Shown: positions 1 to 7,302 of the stretch, piece by piece
How positions within the stretch are numbered: the stretch's first letter is position 1
Layout: each line of letters opens with the position of its first letter
Origin: Actinoplanes solisilvae
Lineage (GTDB): Bacteria > Actinomycetota > Actinomycetes > Mycobacteriales > Micromonosporaceae
Reading direction: 5' to 3'
Assembly: GCF_003999975.1 (NCBI RefSeq)
Contig: NZ_RJAC01000009.1
Span: 186,001 to 250,000, forward strand
DNA length: 64,000 nucleotides
Notes under the pieces: generated by a model
Told to the model about the DNA's origin: nothing
What the model saw: only the letters and a program-made list of their open reading frames with translations
The model's database searches: none
Made by a program: the position numbers and the translations under genes

Positions 1-1
1 C

Positions 2-517
2 TTCGGGCTGACCAGCGGGACGGCGAAGAAGACGACCGACGTGCTGCAGGTCGGCCAGTTCAAGGTGACGTCCCGGTCGAAGCTGGAGATGTCGATCGTC
101 GGCACCGCGCCACGCGACGACACCAGTGCCTGCCCGCACGACTCGGGCGGACCGTATTTCACCGGCAGCGGTACGGCGGCCAGCCCCGCGATCGTGGTCG
201 GAGTGGTCAGCCGAGGGCCGCGCTGCCCGCACACGGGTGCCGACACGGCCAGCCGGGTCGACGCGATCGCCCCGTGGATCCTCTCGGTCGTCGGCAAGGA
301 CCTGAAGCCCCCGCCCCCGAAGCCGAGACCGACGACGAAGAAGCCGACCGATCAGCCGGCCGTGGCCCACCGCGAGGCGGCGCCGCCGAGCCCGCACGGC
401 AACGAGCCCCTGAACCCCATGCTCTGGCTGGCGGCGCTCCCGATCGTGTTGCTGATCGGCGCCCTGGTGATGTGGGCGGCCAAGCCCCGCAAAGGAACCC
501 GTCGCCGCCGAGGCTAG
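2..517 (+). CDS. Trypsin-like serine protease, C-terminal part (cut by window start)
   Basis: The reading frame is open from the first bases, so the start lies outside the window. The visible part carries CPHDSGGPYF, the catalytic-serine block of S1 (chymotrypsin-fold) proteases, with the usual GDSGGP glycine replaced by His. VVGVVSRGPRCP follows, the last barrel strand with its disulfide cysteine. A proline/lysine-rich linker leads to one membrane helix (MLWLAALPIVLLIGALVMW) and a basic tail. This predicts an exported protease held at the membrane by its C-terminus. His and Asp of the triad are upstream and unseen, so activity is not proven. Confidence 0.8.
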   Translation, partial: FGLTSGTAKKTTDVLQVGQFKVTSRSKLEMSIVGTAPRDDTSACPHDSGGPYFTGSGTAASPAIVVGVVSRGPRCPHTGADTASRVDAIAPWILSVVGKDLKPPPPKPRPTTKKPTDQPAVAHREAAPPSPHGNEPLNPMLWLAALPIVLLIGALVMWAAKPRKGTRRRRG

Positions 518-527
518 GGCCGGGCTG

Positions 528-556
528 GGGCCGGTGCCCCCACGGAACACCGGCCC
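528..556. terminator. Hairpin between convergent genes
   Basis: Perfect 9-bp inverted repeat (GGGCCGGTG / CACCGGCCC) with an 11-nt loop, between the stops of two converging genes. There is no T-tract, as is common in high-GC actinomycetes. It may terminate in both directions. Confidence 0.55.
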
Positions 557-563
557 GGGCTGA

Positions 564-1136
564 TCAGGCCTTCCAGAAGACGTAGACGGCTCCGTAGTTG
601 ACGGCCTTCTTCGCGCCGTCGACGCAGGCGCCGGCCGGGGCGGTGCCGCCCGAGGTGAGAAGCCGGCTGATGTGCGTCGACCGGCCCAGAACGCCCCCGC
701 CCGTGCTGGTGACGACTTCGAGCAGCAGCTCGGGGATCGTGCCCGTGCGCGGCGACTCGGCGAGCTTCTTCGCGGTGACCAGCGAGTTGTCACGGGTGGA
801 CTGCCAGCTCGGGCCGCCGAAGTGGTGGACCCGGCCGCCGGTGCCGATCAGTTGGGCCTCGGGCACGGACGCGCCGGTGAAGACGCCGCCGGTGCACGTG
901 TAGGTCTGAGTGCCGCTCGTGACCACGTACGCTCCGATCGGCTTGGCGCCCTTCGGGGGCCTGATGTCCTTCGGGATGCCCGGGATCGACACGGCCCGCG
1001 CGTCCGGCCCGACGGCGGCGGGCGCGACGACCTCGGCCGCTGAGGCGTTGAAGGTCACGGCGCCGACGGCGGTCACCACGACCGCCATCCCCACCCCGGC
1101 GGCGGCGTGGACCCGGGAACGCTTCGTGTTGAGCAT
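564..1136 (-). CDS. Secreted DUF3455 family protein
   Basis: About 190 residues. The chosen ATG follows GGACGAGGAGATTCC, a good Shine-Dalgarno; the open frame runs further upstream but lacks a signal-like N-terminus there. Residues 1-33 are basic then hydrophobic and Ala-rich, a signal peptide. The rest (PKGAKPIGAYVVTSGTQTYTC, then VHHFGGPSWQS) matches the DUF3455 pattern as I know it. The family's molecular function is unknown to me. Two cysteines may form a disulfide. It sits alone upstream of a lipoprotein gene on the same strand. Confidence 0.75.
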   Translation of the reverse strand: MLNTKRSRVHAAAGVGMAVVVTAVGAVTFNASAAEVVAPAAVGPDARAVSIPGIPKDIRPPKGAKPIGAYVVTSGTQTYTCTGGVFTGASVPEAQLIGTGGRVHHFGGPSWQSTRDNSLVTAKKLAESPRTGTIPELLLEVVTSTGGGVLGRSTHISRLLTSGGTAPAGACVDGAKKAVNYGAVYVFWKA

Positions 1137-1308
1137 GGAATCTCCTCGTCCGGGGGCGTGAGCGTCGCCCCTTCGACGAGGGACACGGAGCATCCCCGCG
1201 TCCAGATCTAGATCAACGTCGATGTCACCCGAACGTCCCCGATGGACTGTACGAACGGGCGAGCCAGATGTTTCCACCGTGTTTCCGCAGGTCAGAATGC
1301 ATCCTGCC

Positions 1309-1935
1309 TCAGCCTGCGGTGGTCGTCACCGGTTGCACCATGCCGAGCCCGACGCCCTTGGCCGAACACACGGTCTGCGGGCTGCTGACGAAAGCCGACG
1401 CCGTCTCGTCCGGCGGGAAGACGCGATAGCCGCGCACCTCGACCGGCTTGCACCGCGCCTCGTCGAAATTCGCGAAGAAGGGCCAGATCAACAGCGAGTA
1501 CGCCACCCCGCCCGGTTTCAGCGTGACAGTCGTACGGCCGGCGGCGCCCTCCTGGCGGTTGAACGGCTCGTTCACCTGCGTGCCCTTGGCGCCGGCGACC
1601 CACGAGACACCCGGGTAGCCGAACAGCGTGCAGGTGCGCTGCGACTTGTTGGTGAAGATGAGGTTGACGCTGCGCGAGCCGGCCCCCGCGTCGGCGTCGC
1701 CGGTCTTGAGGGTCAAGTCGGCGGTGCGACATCGCGTGGTCGAGGAACCGCCTCCGCCGCCCTGAGTGGGGCGTGTCGTCGTGGCGGTGGTGGGCTCCGG
1801 TTCCGGCTCCGGGGACGTGGTCGTGGGTGCCGTGGTCGGGGCGGGCGCGGGCGTCGTCGTCGTGGTGTCGGTCGACGTGGAGCAGCCGGTCAGAAGGAGA
1901 GCGGGCGCGGCGAGCAGCGCAAGAAGGCGTTTCAT
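1309..1935 (-). CDS. DUF4232 lipoprotein
   Basis: 208 residues. The N-terminus MKRLLALLAAPALLLTGCS is a lipoprotein signal with lipobox LLTGC. A Thr/Pro/Glu-rich linker (about residues 20-65) precedes a globular domain starting at CRTADLTLK and ending near the C-terminus. CRTADLTL, VNLIFTNKS and CTLFGYPGVSW are typical of DUF4232, found in many actinobacterial surface proteins. Function is unknown. It is probably anchored on the outer face of the membrane. Confidence 0.8.
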   Translation of the reverse strand: MKRLLALLAAPALLLTGCSTSTDTTTTTPAPAPTTAPTTTSPEPEPEPTTATTTRPTQGGGGGSSTTRCRTADLTLKTGDADAGAGSRSVNLIFTNKSQRTCTLFGYPGVSWVAGAKGTQVNEPFNRQEGAAGRTTVTLKPGGVAYSLLIWPFFANFDEARCKPVEVRGYRVFPPDETASAFVSSPQTVCSAKGVGLGMVQPVTTTAG

Positions 1936-1993
1936 GCCCGACTGATACCGCCGCGCCCCGCTTCCCTAACCGTGATCCTTATGACGCCGGGCG

Positions 1994-2167
1994 TCAGGAC
2001 TTGAAGGCGTCCTTGACGTCCTCGACGGCCTGCTTGAGCTTCGAGCTACTCTGGTCGGCCTTGCCCTCGGCTTCGAGACGCTCGTTGTCGGTCGCCTTGC
2101 CGACGCCCTCTTTCACCTTGCCGCCGACTTCCTCGGCCTTGTTGTCGACCTTGTCGTCGAATGCCAT
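1994..2167 (-). CDS. CsbD-like small stress protein
   Basis: 57 residues from the ATG preceded by GTGGAGGCTGTC; the upstream frame extension is not protein-like. The sequence (MAFDDKVDNKAEEVGGKVKEGVGKATDNERLEA in outline) is charged, low in hydrophobics and predicted all-helical, as in the CsbD family. Members are general stress or stationary-phase proteins of unknown activity. Its closeness to decayed DNA upstream may mean its regulatory region is altered. Confidence 0.85.
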   Translation of the reverse strand: MAFDDKVDNKAEEVGGKVKEGVGKATDNERLEAEGKADQSSSKLKQAVEDVKDAFKS

Positions 2168-2180
2168 GACAGCCTCCACA

Positions 2181-2742
2181 TCAAATCGCTGACCCGCCCC
2201 GCATACCCATACTTGCCCGACGACAATCATCTGGCTTCACAAACCGGCCCCATACGGTGTGGATCTCCTCGTAGCGGAGCACGTCGACGGCGGCGGGGTC
2301 GTCGAGCAGCGTGATCAGCAGGGCGCCGTTCGCGAGCCGGCGGGTCCGGTCGGCGATCTCCGCCGACGGCGGTGCGGGCAGGCCCAGACCGGGGCCGAGA
2401 TAGGTCGACCAGCCGAGCTCGGCCGGCCAGCCACCGGCCGGATCGACGGCGTGGTCGGTGCCGCTGTCCCACGCTTGTTCGCTGGACCCATTCGTCGAGA
2501 ACCCGGCCGACGGTGGCATCGAGACGCTGAGCGGTGGCGAGCCACAGATCGGTCAGACGCGCATGCAGCTCACGGAACTCGTCGGCACCAGGCATCGGCC
2601 GGCGGTAGCAGAACGCGGAATCCAGCGACCAGGTGAGCGCGCCGCCCCGGAAACCGACGAAGACGTCGACATCCCCGTTGGTCCAGAACTGGCCATGCTC
2701 CGTACCGGTCGCCATGGCCGCCACCGCGACGTCGATCGTCGT
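2181..2742 (-). pseudogene. Unrecognised protein gene broken by a frameshift
   Basis: Protein-like sequence runs in one frame from about 2715 (MATGTEHGQFWTNGDVDVFV...) through ...ATVGRVLDEW near 2487-2500. It then continues in a second frame (SSEQAWDSGTDHAVDPAGGW...EEIHTVWGRFV) to a stop at 2181. Beyond the junction each single frame turns into the Arg/Pro-rich sequence typical of wrong frames. Read together this is a ~180-residue Trp-rich protein that I do not recognise. One indel would explain it, either real decay or a sequencing error. Its 5' end abuts a DUF427 remnant. Confidence 0.55.
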
Positions 2743-2743
2743 T

Positions 2744-2823
2744 GGCGACTGCTCCCGGCGATTTCGGCGTACGCGGGTGTCGGGCGCTCGCAGGAGCAGC
2801 CGACCTGGCGAACCCGGCAGGTG
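2744..2823 (-). pseudogene. DUF427 gene fragment, partial copy of the gene at 5048-5509
   Basis: A 29-bp run here is identical to 5197-5225 inside the intact DUF427 gene, and similarity continues on both sides. The encoded piece is RPTPAYAEIAG with VRQVG before it, against HPTPAYAEIAG with VRQAG in the intact gene. One extra T near 2752 shifts the frame relative to the intact copy. Only about 25 codons survive, so it is a relic or recombination scar. Confidence 0.7.
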
Positions 2824-2935
2824 ACATCGAATTCGGTCGTCGCGCCACAACCGATCCGGGCGCCGTGCACCGAGATGTGGCGAGGCCCGGGGATATGGCC
2901 AATCCCCGGGCCTCCGAATACCACCGAATTGCACA

Positions 2936-3070
2936 CACCAGCACGTTTAAGAGCGTGGATCATTCGTTACGACATCGGGTTTTGCCTTTAAACTACCGCC
3001 ACTCGAAAGCGCGGCGGACCGGACTCGAACCGGCATCCAATGTCCTCGTCCCTGCTCGGTCGACCTGGTG
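2936..3070 (-). ncRNA. Permuted tRNA-like RNA no. 2 (YrlA-type Y RNA candidate)
   Basis: Read on the minus strand, the order is: 5' flank; T-arm (GCCGG, loop TTCGAGT, CCGGT, 3034-3018); acceptor 3' strand CCGCCGC (3017-3011); 8-nt loop; acceptor 5' strand GTGGCGG (3002-2996, one T.G pair); TA; D-arm with stem GTTT/AAAC and loop AAAGGCA; 3' flank. The flanks pair as CCGATG/CATTGG, then TCGT/ACGA across a 3-nt bulge, and at the ends as CACCAG/CTGGTG. Halves in this order form a closed tRNA-like module on a long stem, the architecture of YrlA Y RNAs. Conserved tRNA bases (T8, A14, G18G19, A21, TTCRANY loop) are present. Length is 135 nt. No promoter identified. Confidence 0.6.
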
Positions 3071-3083
3071 ATCAGTGGTGAAT

Positions 3084-3220
3084 GCTGACGTTGGAGCGAG
3101 AATCTGAGTCTCATACCGGCTGCCTCTGCCAATTGGGCTACCCCCGCGCGGGTGGTGCGGGGGGCGGGGCTCGAACCCGCACTGTGACCGGTGGATTCAG
3201 CTTCAGCCTCAGCTGTCAGC
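3084..3220 (-). ncRNA. Permuted tRNA-like RNA no. 1 (YrlA-type Y RNA candidate)
   Basis: Same plan as its neighbour, 13 nt upstream of it. T-arm with stem GCGGG/CCCGC and loop TTCGAGC (3180-3164); acceptor 3' strand CCCCCGC (3163-3157), then ACCA and CCCGC as the closing loop; acceptor 5' strand GCGGGGG (3147-3141), a perfect 7-bp match; TA; D-arm with the AATTGGCAG loop. The helix in the anticodon position, CCGGT/ACCGG, is perfect only when the 3' half is placed before the 5' half. The ends pair as GCTGAC/GTCAGC (3220-3215 with 3089-3084). The upstream flank repeats GCTGA four times. Length is 137 nt. In normal order no anticodon arm forms. Confidence 0.62.
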
Positions 3221-3224
3221 TTTC

Positions 3225-3240
3225 GCGCCGAGTCCGGCGC
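3225..3240 (-). other. Short hairpin between protein gene and tandem RNAs
   Basis: Inverted repeat of 6 bp (GCGCCG/CGGCGC) with a 4-nt loop. It lies between the stop of the upstream gene (3274) and the first permuted-tRNA RNA. It could be a processing or partial termination hairpin separating message from RNA. Confidence 0.4.
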
Positions 3241-3273
3241 ACCCCCGCGCTCCCACGGGGGAATCCATGGCGG

Positions 3274-4041
3274 CTACCCGAACAGGTAGTCGAAGACGGC
3301 CGCGCCGACCCGCTGGTCGGTGGCCTCGGTGTTGTTGGCCTCCTCGCGCGCGAACTTGACCGCCGTCTGCAGCTTCAGCACCCGGTCGAGGATCTCGTTG
3401 ACCCGCTTGGCCGGCAGCGCACCCGAGAACTTCACCGTCGTCCAATAGCCGACCGCGACGTCCTCGTAGTACACCTCGACCTGCGCCGGGTGCTTCTCGG
3501 TGGCCTCGGCCTTGACGTGGTTGCGGGGGACCTTCTTGGTGCGGTTGGTGCGCACCGGCTCGGTCCGCCAGCTGTCGGTGGAGTCGTCGCGCAGCCACGA
3601 CTCGGCCGCGTCGAGCACCGGCAGCTTCTTGACGAACGTGTGCATGTCGACGAGCTGCTTCTCCAGGAACAGCAGGTACGTCACCGGCACCTGGGCGGCG
3701 ATGACGCGTCCGTCCACTGTCACGTCGGCGCGGGCCACGCAGTTCGTCCAGTCCTTCGTCGCGGTGACGTCGAACAGCCGGGTGAGCGTGGCCGAGACCT
3801 CACGCAGAATGTCCTCGGCTTTGATCTGCACCCGCGTCGACTCGGCGGGCAGCGTCTCGCCCTCCTCGTCCTTCGGCTGGTACGTGCGCGAGATGCCGGC
3901 GAGCGGCCCAGTCTTCTGCACAGCGTGATGGGCGTCGCTCAGATCGGCGAACGCCTTGCTCTTGACGCCCTTCTCGACGGCGATGATCTGGTTCAGCTTC
4001 GGCACGATGTCCCCTTTCAGCCCCGGGAACTTAGCACCCAT
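3274..4041 (-). CDS. Conserved protein of unknown function (DUF7873-like)
   Basis: 255 residues, soluble, no signal peptide or membrane segment. It starts MGAKFPGLKGDIVPKLNQII and contains QVPVTYLLFLEKQLVDMHTFV in the middle and VGYWTTVKFSGALPAKRVNEILDRV near the end. It is rich in charged residues and predicted mostly alpha with some beta. I recall this pattern as a conserved bacterial/phage family numbered DUF7873; that name is from memory and function is unknown. The stop is 53 nt upstream of the first permuted-tRNA RNA on the same strand, so gene and RNAs may share a transcript. It is not a TROVE/Ro60 protein. Confidence 0.7.
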   Translation of the reverse strand: MGAKFPGLKGDIVPKLNQIIAVEKGVKSKAFADLSDAHHAVQKTGPLAGISRTYQPKDEEGETLPAESTRVQIKAEDILREVSATLTRLFDVTATKDWTNCVARADVTVDGRVIAAQVPVTYLLFLEKQLVDMHTFVKKLPVLDAAESWLRDDSTDSWRTEPVRTNRTKKVPRNHVKAEATEKHPAQVEVYYEDVAVGYWTTVKFSGALPAKRVNEILDRVLKLQTAVKFAREEANNTEATDQRVGAAVFDYLFG

Positions 4042-4184
4042 CGATCACAACTCACGACCCGTTTTCACGGCCCAGCCAGGCCGCCTTCGCCGCAGCACGT
4101 TCCTCGTCGGCGCCCGCGCTCTCGAGTCGCCGACCGCCTCCAGACGCTCGATCCAGGGCGGCGGGTTGCCCTTAGGATTCGCCT

Positions 4185-5042
4185 GTGTCCTTGGTCGACT
4201 TGCGTCATGGCTTCCGCGACGAGAATCAGCTCCGACTCACCCAGGCGATCGTCATGGATCGCCTGGCCGACGATCGCGAGCAGGAGGAATGCCGCGTCCT
4301 GATGAAGTTCTGGTGGCAACTCGCCATGACCTATCGGGAGGTGACCGAGGCCGACCTGGACCTGCACGTCAGCCCGGCCAAACGCGAAGCCGTGCAAGAA
4401 CTCATCGACGCGATCAGGAACTCTCCAGAGGCAATCGACGCATGGCTGGCGAACACACCTCGGCGATTCCCGACCGTCCAGGACCGTGGCTACGAGGCAC
4501 ATCGTTCGCGCGTCTCACGAACAGACGACGACGTCGCGGCGGACCTGGCCCGGGCCGGTCTCGAGTTCATCGAACGGATGACCACGGAGGTTTCCTACCC
4601 ACTACCGGCTTCCGGTCAAGGACCCGCGTCCTGCACCTCTGAGCACGGTCGATTCGACTCGGAGCCGCACGAGATAGTTCATGTAGACGACCCGGACATG
4701 CCTGCCAAGGTCAACGCGGCCTGGTGGCGCCTCGCCCTCGAATTCGGTCTCCTCGACGAGAGACAAGAGTTCCTCCTCACCGTCGACTACGCCGGCCTTG
4801 ACGCCGACGAGTCCGAGGGCTGCTGGGTTCGGGTGCGGCTGGCCGATGCGTGGGATCTGGCCGGTAGCGGCTCGGCCTCGCTTCGCAGCCATTTCGCCGC
4901 TGTCTTCACCGAACGCTTCGTTCCCGAATTCACCATGCTGTCTACCGACCAGAAGATGGTCCTCAACACGACGGTCTGGGGCGACGCCACCGTGAGCACT
5001 ATCGTCGTCCGCCCCGATCGGATCACATCAGCCGCAGGTTAG
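4185..5042 (+). CDS. Hypothetical protein, 285 aa
   Basis: Not recognised. Start is GTG, about 9 nt after TTAGGA. The N-terminal half is helical and acidic (VMDRLADDREQEECRVLMKFWWQLAMTYREV). The C-terminal half has a tryptophan-rich stretch (VNAAWWRLALEFGLLDERQEFL) and then beta-like sequence. No signal peptide or membrane helix, so probably cytosolic. Codon use in the N-terminal third is less GC-biased than in neighbours, which could mean acquisition. It converges with the DUF427 gene 5 bp downstream. Confidence 0.6.
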   Translation: MSLVDLRHGFRDENQLRLTQAIVMDRLADDREQEECRVLMKFWWQLAMTYREVTEADLDLHVSPAKREAVQELIDAIRNSPEAIDAWLANTPRRFPTVQDRGYEAHRSRVSRTDDDVAADLARAGLEFIERMTTEVSYPLPASGQGPASCTSEHGRFDSEPHEIVHVDDPDMPAKVNAAWWRLALEFGLLDERQEFLLTVDYAGLDADESEGCWVRVRLADAWDLAGSGSASLRSHFAAVFTERFVPEFTMLSTDQKMVLNTTVWGDATVSTIVVRPDRITSAAG

Positions 5043-5047
5043 GAGGC

Positions 5048-5509
5048 TCACCAGCCGCCGGTTCCGGGGCCGCCTTTGAACGGGCCGGTTATGTCGGACG
5101 TGATCCAGCCGCCGTAGAAGTCGCCTTCCTGGGGGTGGACCAATTCGCCGGCTACCCGGCATTCGTCGACACGGCTCGGGTAGAAGGCGACTGCCCCGGC
5201 GATTTCGGCGTACGCGGGTGTCGGGTGTTCGTAGGACCAGCCGGCCTGTCGCACCCGGTTGTCGCCGGCGACGAGATCCCAATAGCCGGCGATGCCCTTG
5301 AACTCGCAGTACGAGCGGCCCTCGCCGGGCTCCAAAGCGCCGTCGGCGATGTCGTCACGCGGCACGTAGTAGACGGGCGGGTGTGAGGTTTCCAGGACTC
5401 GCCAGCAGCGGTCGCTGTCGACGATCATCCGGTCTGCGTGCACGATCGTCACCCGGGCGTTGGTGCGCTCCAGCCGCGGCGGCCGCGGGTAGTCCCAAAC
5501 CGACTCCAT
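5048..5509 (-). CDS. DUF427 domain protein
   Basis: 153 residues beginning MESVWDYPRPPRLE. The family core is visible: SDRCWRVLETSHPPVYYVPRDDI, CEFKGIAGYWDLV, then TPAYAEIAGAVAFYPSRVD. These are the conserved blocks of DUF427 (PF04248), small cytosolic single-domain proteins with a compact beta fold of unknown biochemical role. Length is normal, so this is the intact copy of the relic at 2744-2823. It ends 5 bp from the converging hypothetical gene and lies just downstream of a DUF3159 gene on the same strand. Confidence 0.85.
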   Translation of the reverse strand: MESVWDYPRPPRLERTNARVTIVHADRMIVDSDRCWRVLETSHPPVYYVPRDDIADGALEPGEGRSYCEFKGIAGYWDLVAGDNRVRQAGWSYEHPTPAYAEIAGAVAFYPSRVDECRVAGELVHPQEGDFYGGWITSDITGPFKGGPGTGGW

Positions 5510-5513
5510 GTAG

Positions 5514-6158
5514 TCAGTTTGCGGCAGGTTCCGGCGCGACGGGGTGGCGCAGGCCCGGATGGCCCTCGGGCAGGGTGCGGCGGATGACCCACCAGCTCAC
5601 CGCCAGGCACGCGGCGACCAGCGGCCAGGTCAGCGCCACGCGGGCCACGCCCAGGGCGAAGACCTGCCCCGCCGCGTAGAGGGGCAGGAACACCGCCACC
5701 CGTACGACGTACTGCAGCACCCACACCCAGCTCGCCCGGCTGTAGGAGCGCAACAGCGCCGGGTCGCGCCGCCACCGGGTGCGCTGGCCGAGCACGCCGC
5801 CGACGACCAGGCCCAGCAGGGGCCAGCGGATCACGATGCTGACCGCCCAGGCCAGGGCGCTCGCGGCGTTGCTGAACAGCTGGATGAGGAAGAAGTCTTC
5901 GGCGCGGCCGGTGCGCAGGGCGATCAGGGCGGCCACGCAGACGCCGAGCAGGCCGATCAGCACCGCGCGGGGTTTCTCGCCGCGGCGCAGGCGATAGATG
6001 GAGACGCCGAGGGCGCTCGCGACCGCGACGCCGGCGCCGGCCCAGATCGACTGGCCGGCGGCGAGCCAGCCGATCACGAAGCCGGCTGCGGGCAGGGTGG
6101 CGTCGAGCGCGGCGCGCCGCCCGTTCAGCAGCGTCGACAGCGACTCCGGCTGCGTCAT
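5514..6158 (-). CDS. DUF3159 family integral membrane protein
   Basis: 214 residues with about six hydrophobic segments, e.g. LPAAGFVIGWLAAGQSIWAGAG, AVLIGLLGVCVAALIAL, WPLLGLVVGGVLG and WPLVAACLAVSWWVI. The conserved central motif FFLIQLFSNAASALAWAVSIVIRWPLLG identifies DUF3159, an actinobacterial membrane family of unknown function often seen near stress or nucleotide-metabolism genes. Four bases separate it from the downstream DUF427 gene, so the two are probably cotranscribed. Confidence 0.8.
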   Translation of the reverse strand: MTQPESLSTLLNGRRAALDATLPAAGFVIGWLAAGQSIWAGAGVAVASALGVSIYRLRRGEKPRAVLIGLLGVCVAALIALRTGRAEDFFLIQLFSNAASALAWAVSIVIRWPLLGLVVGGVLGQRTRWRRDPALLRSYSRASWVWVLQYVVRVAVFLPLYAAGQVFALGVARVALTWPLVAACLAVSWWVIRRTLPEGHPGLRHPVAPEPAAN

Positions 6159-6288
6159 CCCCCACCCCGTTCAACTCGCCAGGAAGGCAGTAAGGGAAGC
6201 CTAACCGCAGCCGGAGCCGGGTCTCACTCCAGGTGGAAAGTGGCGTCAAGCGTAGGCCGGCCAGGCTCGGGGCCCGGCCGGCTGTTCA

Positions 6289-6603
6289 CTAAGCCTGTTT
6301 CGCTCGCAGGGATTCCTGATAGAGCTCCGCGTACGTGCGCGAGTCCTTGATGAGATCGTCGGCGAACGCGGCGACGTCGGTGCCGACGAGCTCCAGTACG
6401 CCCTGGCCGGACGCGGCTCCCTGCTCGAAGAAGTCGACGAGATCAGCGAGCAGATCGCCCTCGGACAGCTCGACCGGGCCAACCTTGAACAGGTATTTCT
6501 GCATCTCCTGATAGACGATGCGATAGTCGGGCGGCAGCGCCTTGACTCGGGCCACGTGTGCCCGCCACTGCTTCTTGCCCTCGAGAACGTCCTTGATGCC
6601 CAC
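6289..6603 (-). CDS. DUF1048 family protein, second copy
   Basis: 104 residues from a GTG start 1 nt beyond the stop of the upstream paralogue, implying translational coupling. The pattern KQWRAHVARVKALPPDYRIVYQEMQKYLF followed by LVDFFEQGAASGQGVLELVGTDVAAFADDLI matches DUF1048, all-helical cytosolic proteins of unknown function. They are almost always encoded behind a PadR regulator, as here. It is likely co-repressed with its neighbours. Confidence 0.85.
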   Translation of the reverse strand: MGIKDVLEGKKQWRAHVARVKALPPDYRIVYQEMQKYLFKVGPVELSEGDLLADLVDFFEQGAASGQGVLELVGTDVAAFADDLIKDSRTYAELYQESLRAKQA

Positions 6604-6604
6604 G

Positions 6605-6961
6605 TCAGCCTCCCAGCCGGCTCAGTTTGCGGGCGACGGTGCGGTTCAACTGCTCGCGCCACCGGTCGCGATAGGTGCGGGCGCCCTCGCCGCCGGCCAG
6701 CGCCGCGCAGAAGCCCGGGATGTCGTCGCCGAGCACCTCCTGGACGCTCTGCCCGTCGGCCACCGCCTCTTCGAGCAACCCCAGGGCGGCGTCGAGGATC
6801 GGCATCAGGTTGCGGCCGGTGAAGTCGCCGTAGCGGAAGAGACCAGCCGTGATCTGGTCCCACGCCGCGCGGTGCTCGGCCGGCAGGGCCTGCGCCCGGA
6901 CCTCGAAGGCCTTCCACTCCCTGGTGAGATCGTTGCCCGTGATCGTGTCCCAGAAGCTCAT
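6605..6961 (-). CDS. DUF1048 family protein, first copy
   Basis: 118 residues from the ATG at 6961, which overlaps the PadR stop (ATGA). FWDTITGNDLTREWKAFEVRAQALPAEHRAAWDQI and EVLGDDIPGFCAALAGGEG align with the second copy downstream (DVLEGKKQWRAHVARVKALP..., VLELVGTDVAAFADDL), so the two are paralogues. The C-terminus adds a basic stretch (YRDRWREQLNRTVARKLSRL). It is probably a partner of its paralogue; function is unknown. Confidence 0.85.
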   Translation of the reverse strand: MSFWDTITGNDLTREWKAFEVRAQALPAEHRAAWDQITAGLFRYGDFTGRNLMPILDAALGLLEEAVADGQSVQEVLGDDIPGFCAALAGGEGARTYRDRWREQLNRTVARKLSRLGG

Positions 6962-7284
6962 CGCACACCCTCCTTGAGCTTGTCGATGCGTGACGAGACG
7001 TACTGCCATTTCGCCCAGAACTTCGCGAGCTCCGTACGCCCGGCGTCGTTGAGGGCGTAGAACTTGCGGGGCGGCCCCACCCCGGACGGTCGTTTCGTCA
7101 CCTGGACGAGCCGGTTCCTCTCCAGCCGCAGCAGAATCGTGTAGACCGTGCCCTCGATGACGTCGGTGAAGCCGAGCTCGTTCAACCGGCGCGTGATGGC
7201 GTACCCGTAGGTCTCCTCGCCGCCGATGATCTCGAGCACGCAACCCTCGAGCGTGCCCTTCAACATCTCGGTCAGGTCGTCCAA
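6958..7284 (-). CDS. PadR family transcriptional regulator
   Basis: 108 residues. The N-terminal winged-helix domain has the PadR signature LKGTLEGCVLEIIGGEETYGYAI and the wing region VIEGTVYTILLRLERNRLVQV, ending in a short dimerisation helix. The TTG start is chosen because GGGGG lies about 6 nt upstream and family members begin a few residues before TEMLKG; the ATG at 7266 is the alternative. It is first gene of a three-gene operon with overlapping junctions. The palindrome at 7303-7344 in its own upstream region suggests autorepression. Confidence 0.9.
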   Translation of the reverse strand: MDDLTEMLKGTLEGCVLEIIGGEETYGYAITRRLNELGFTDVIEGTVYTILLRLERNRLVQVTKRPSGVGPPRKFYALNDAGRTELAKFWAKWQYVSSRIDKLKEGVR

Positions 7285-7302
7285 CGCGGCCCCCCATTGC
7301 GG

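Noticed and set aside
3011..3147. A 137-nt tRNA or tRNA with intron, read in normal order
   Set aside because: One acceptor mismatch, no matching anticodon stem, and 45-60 extra bases. The two halves each match a different neighbour in permuted order.
3157..3248. A 92-nt canonical tRNA with long variable arm, read in normal order
   Set aside because: Acceptor and T-arm pair well because GCGGGGG also occurs at 3242-3248. However the D-arm lacks A14 and no anticodon loop with T33 forms; pairing with the downstream 5' half (permuted order) is far better.
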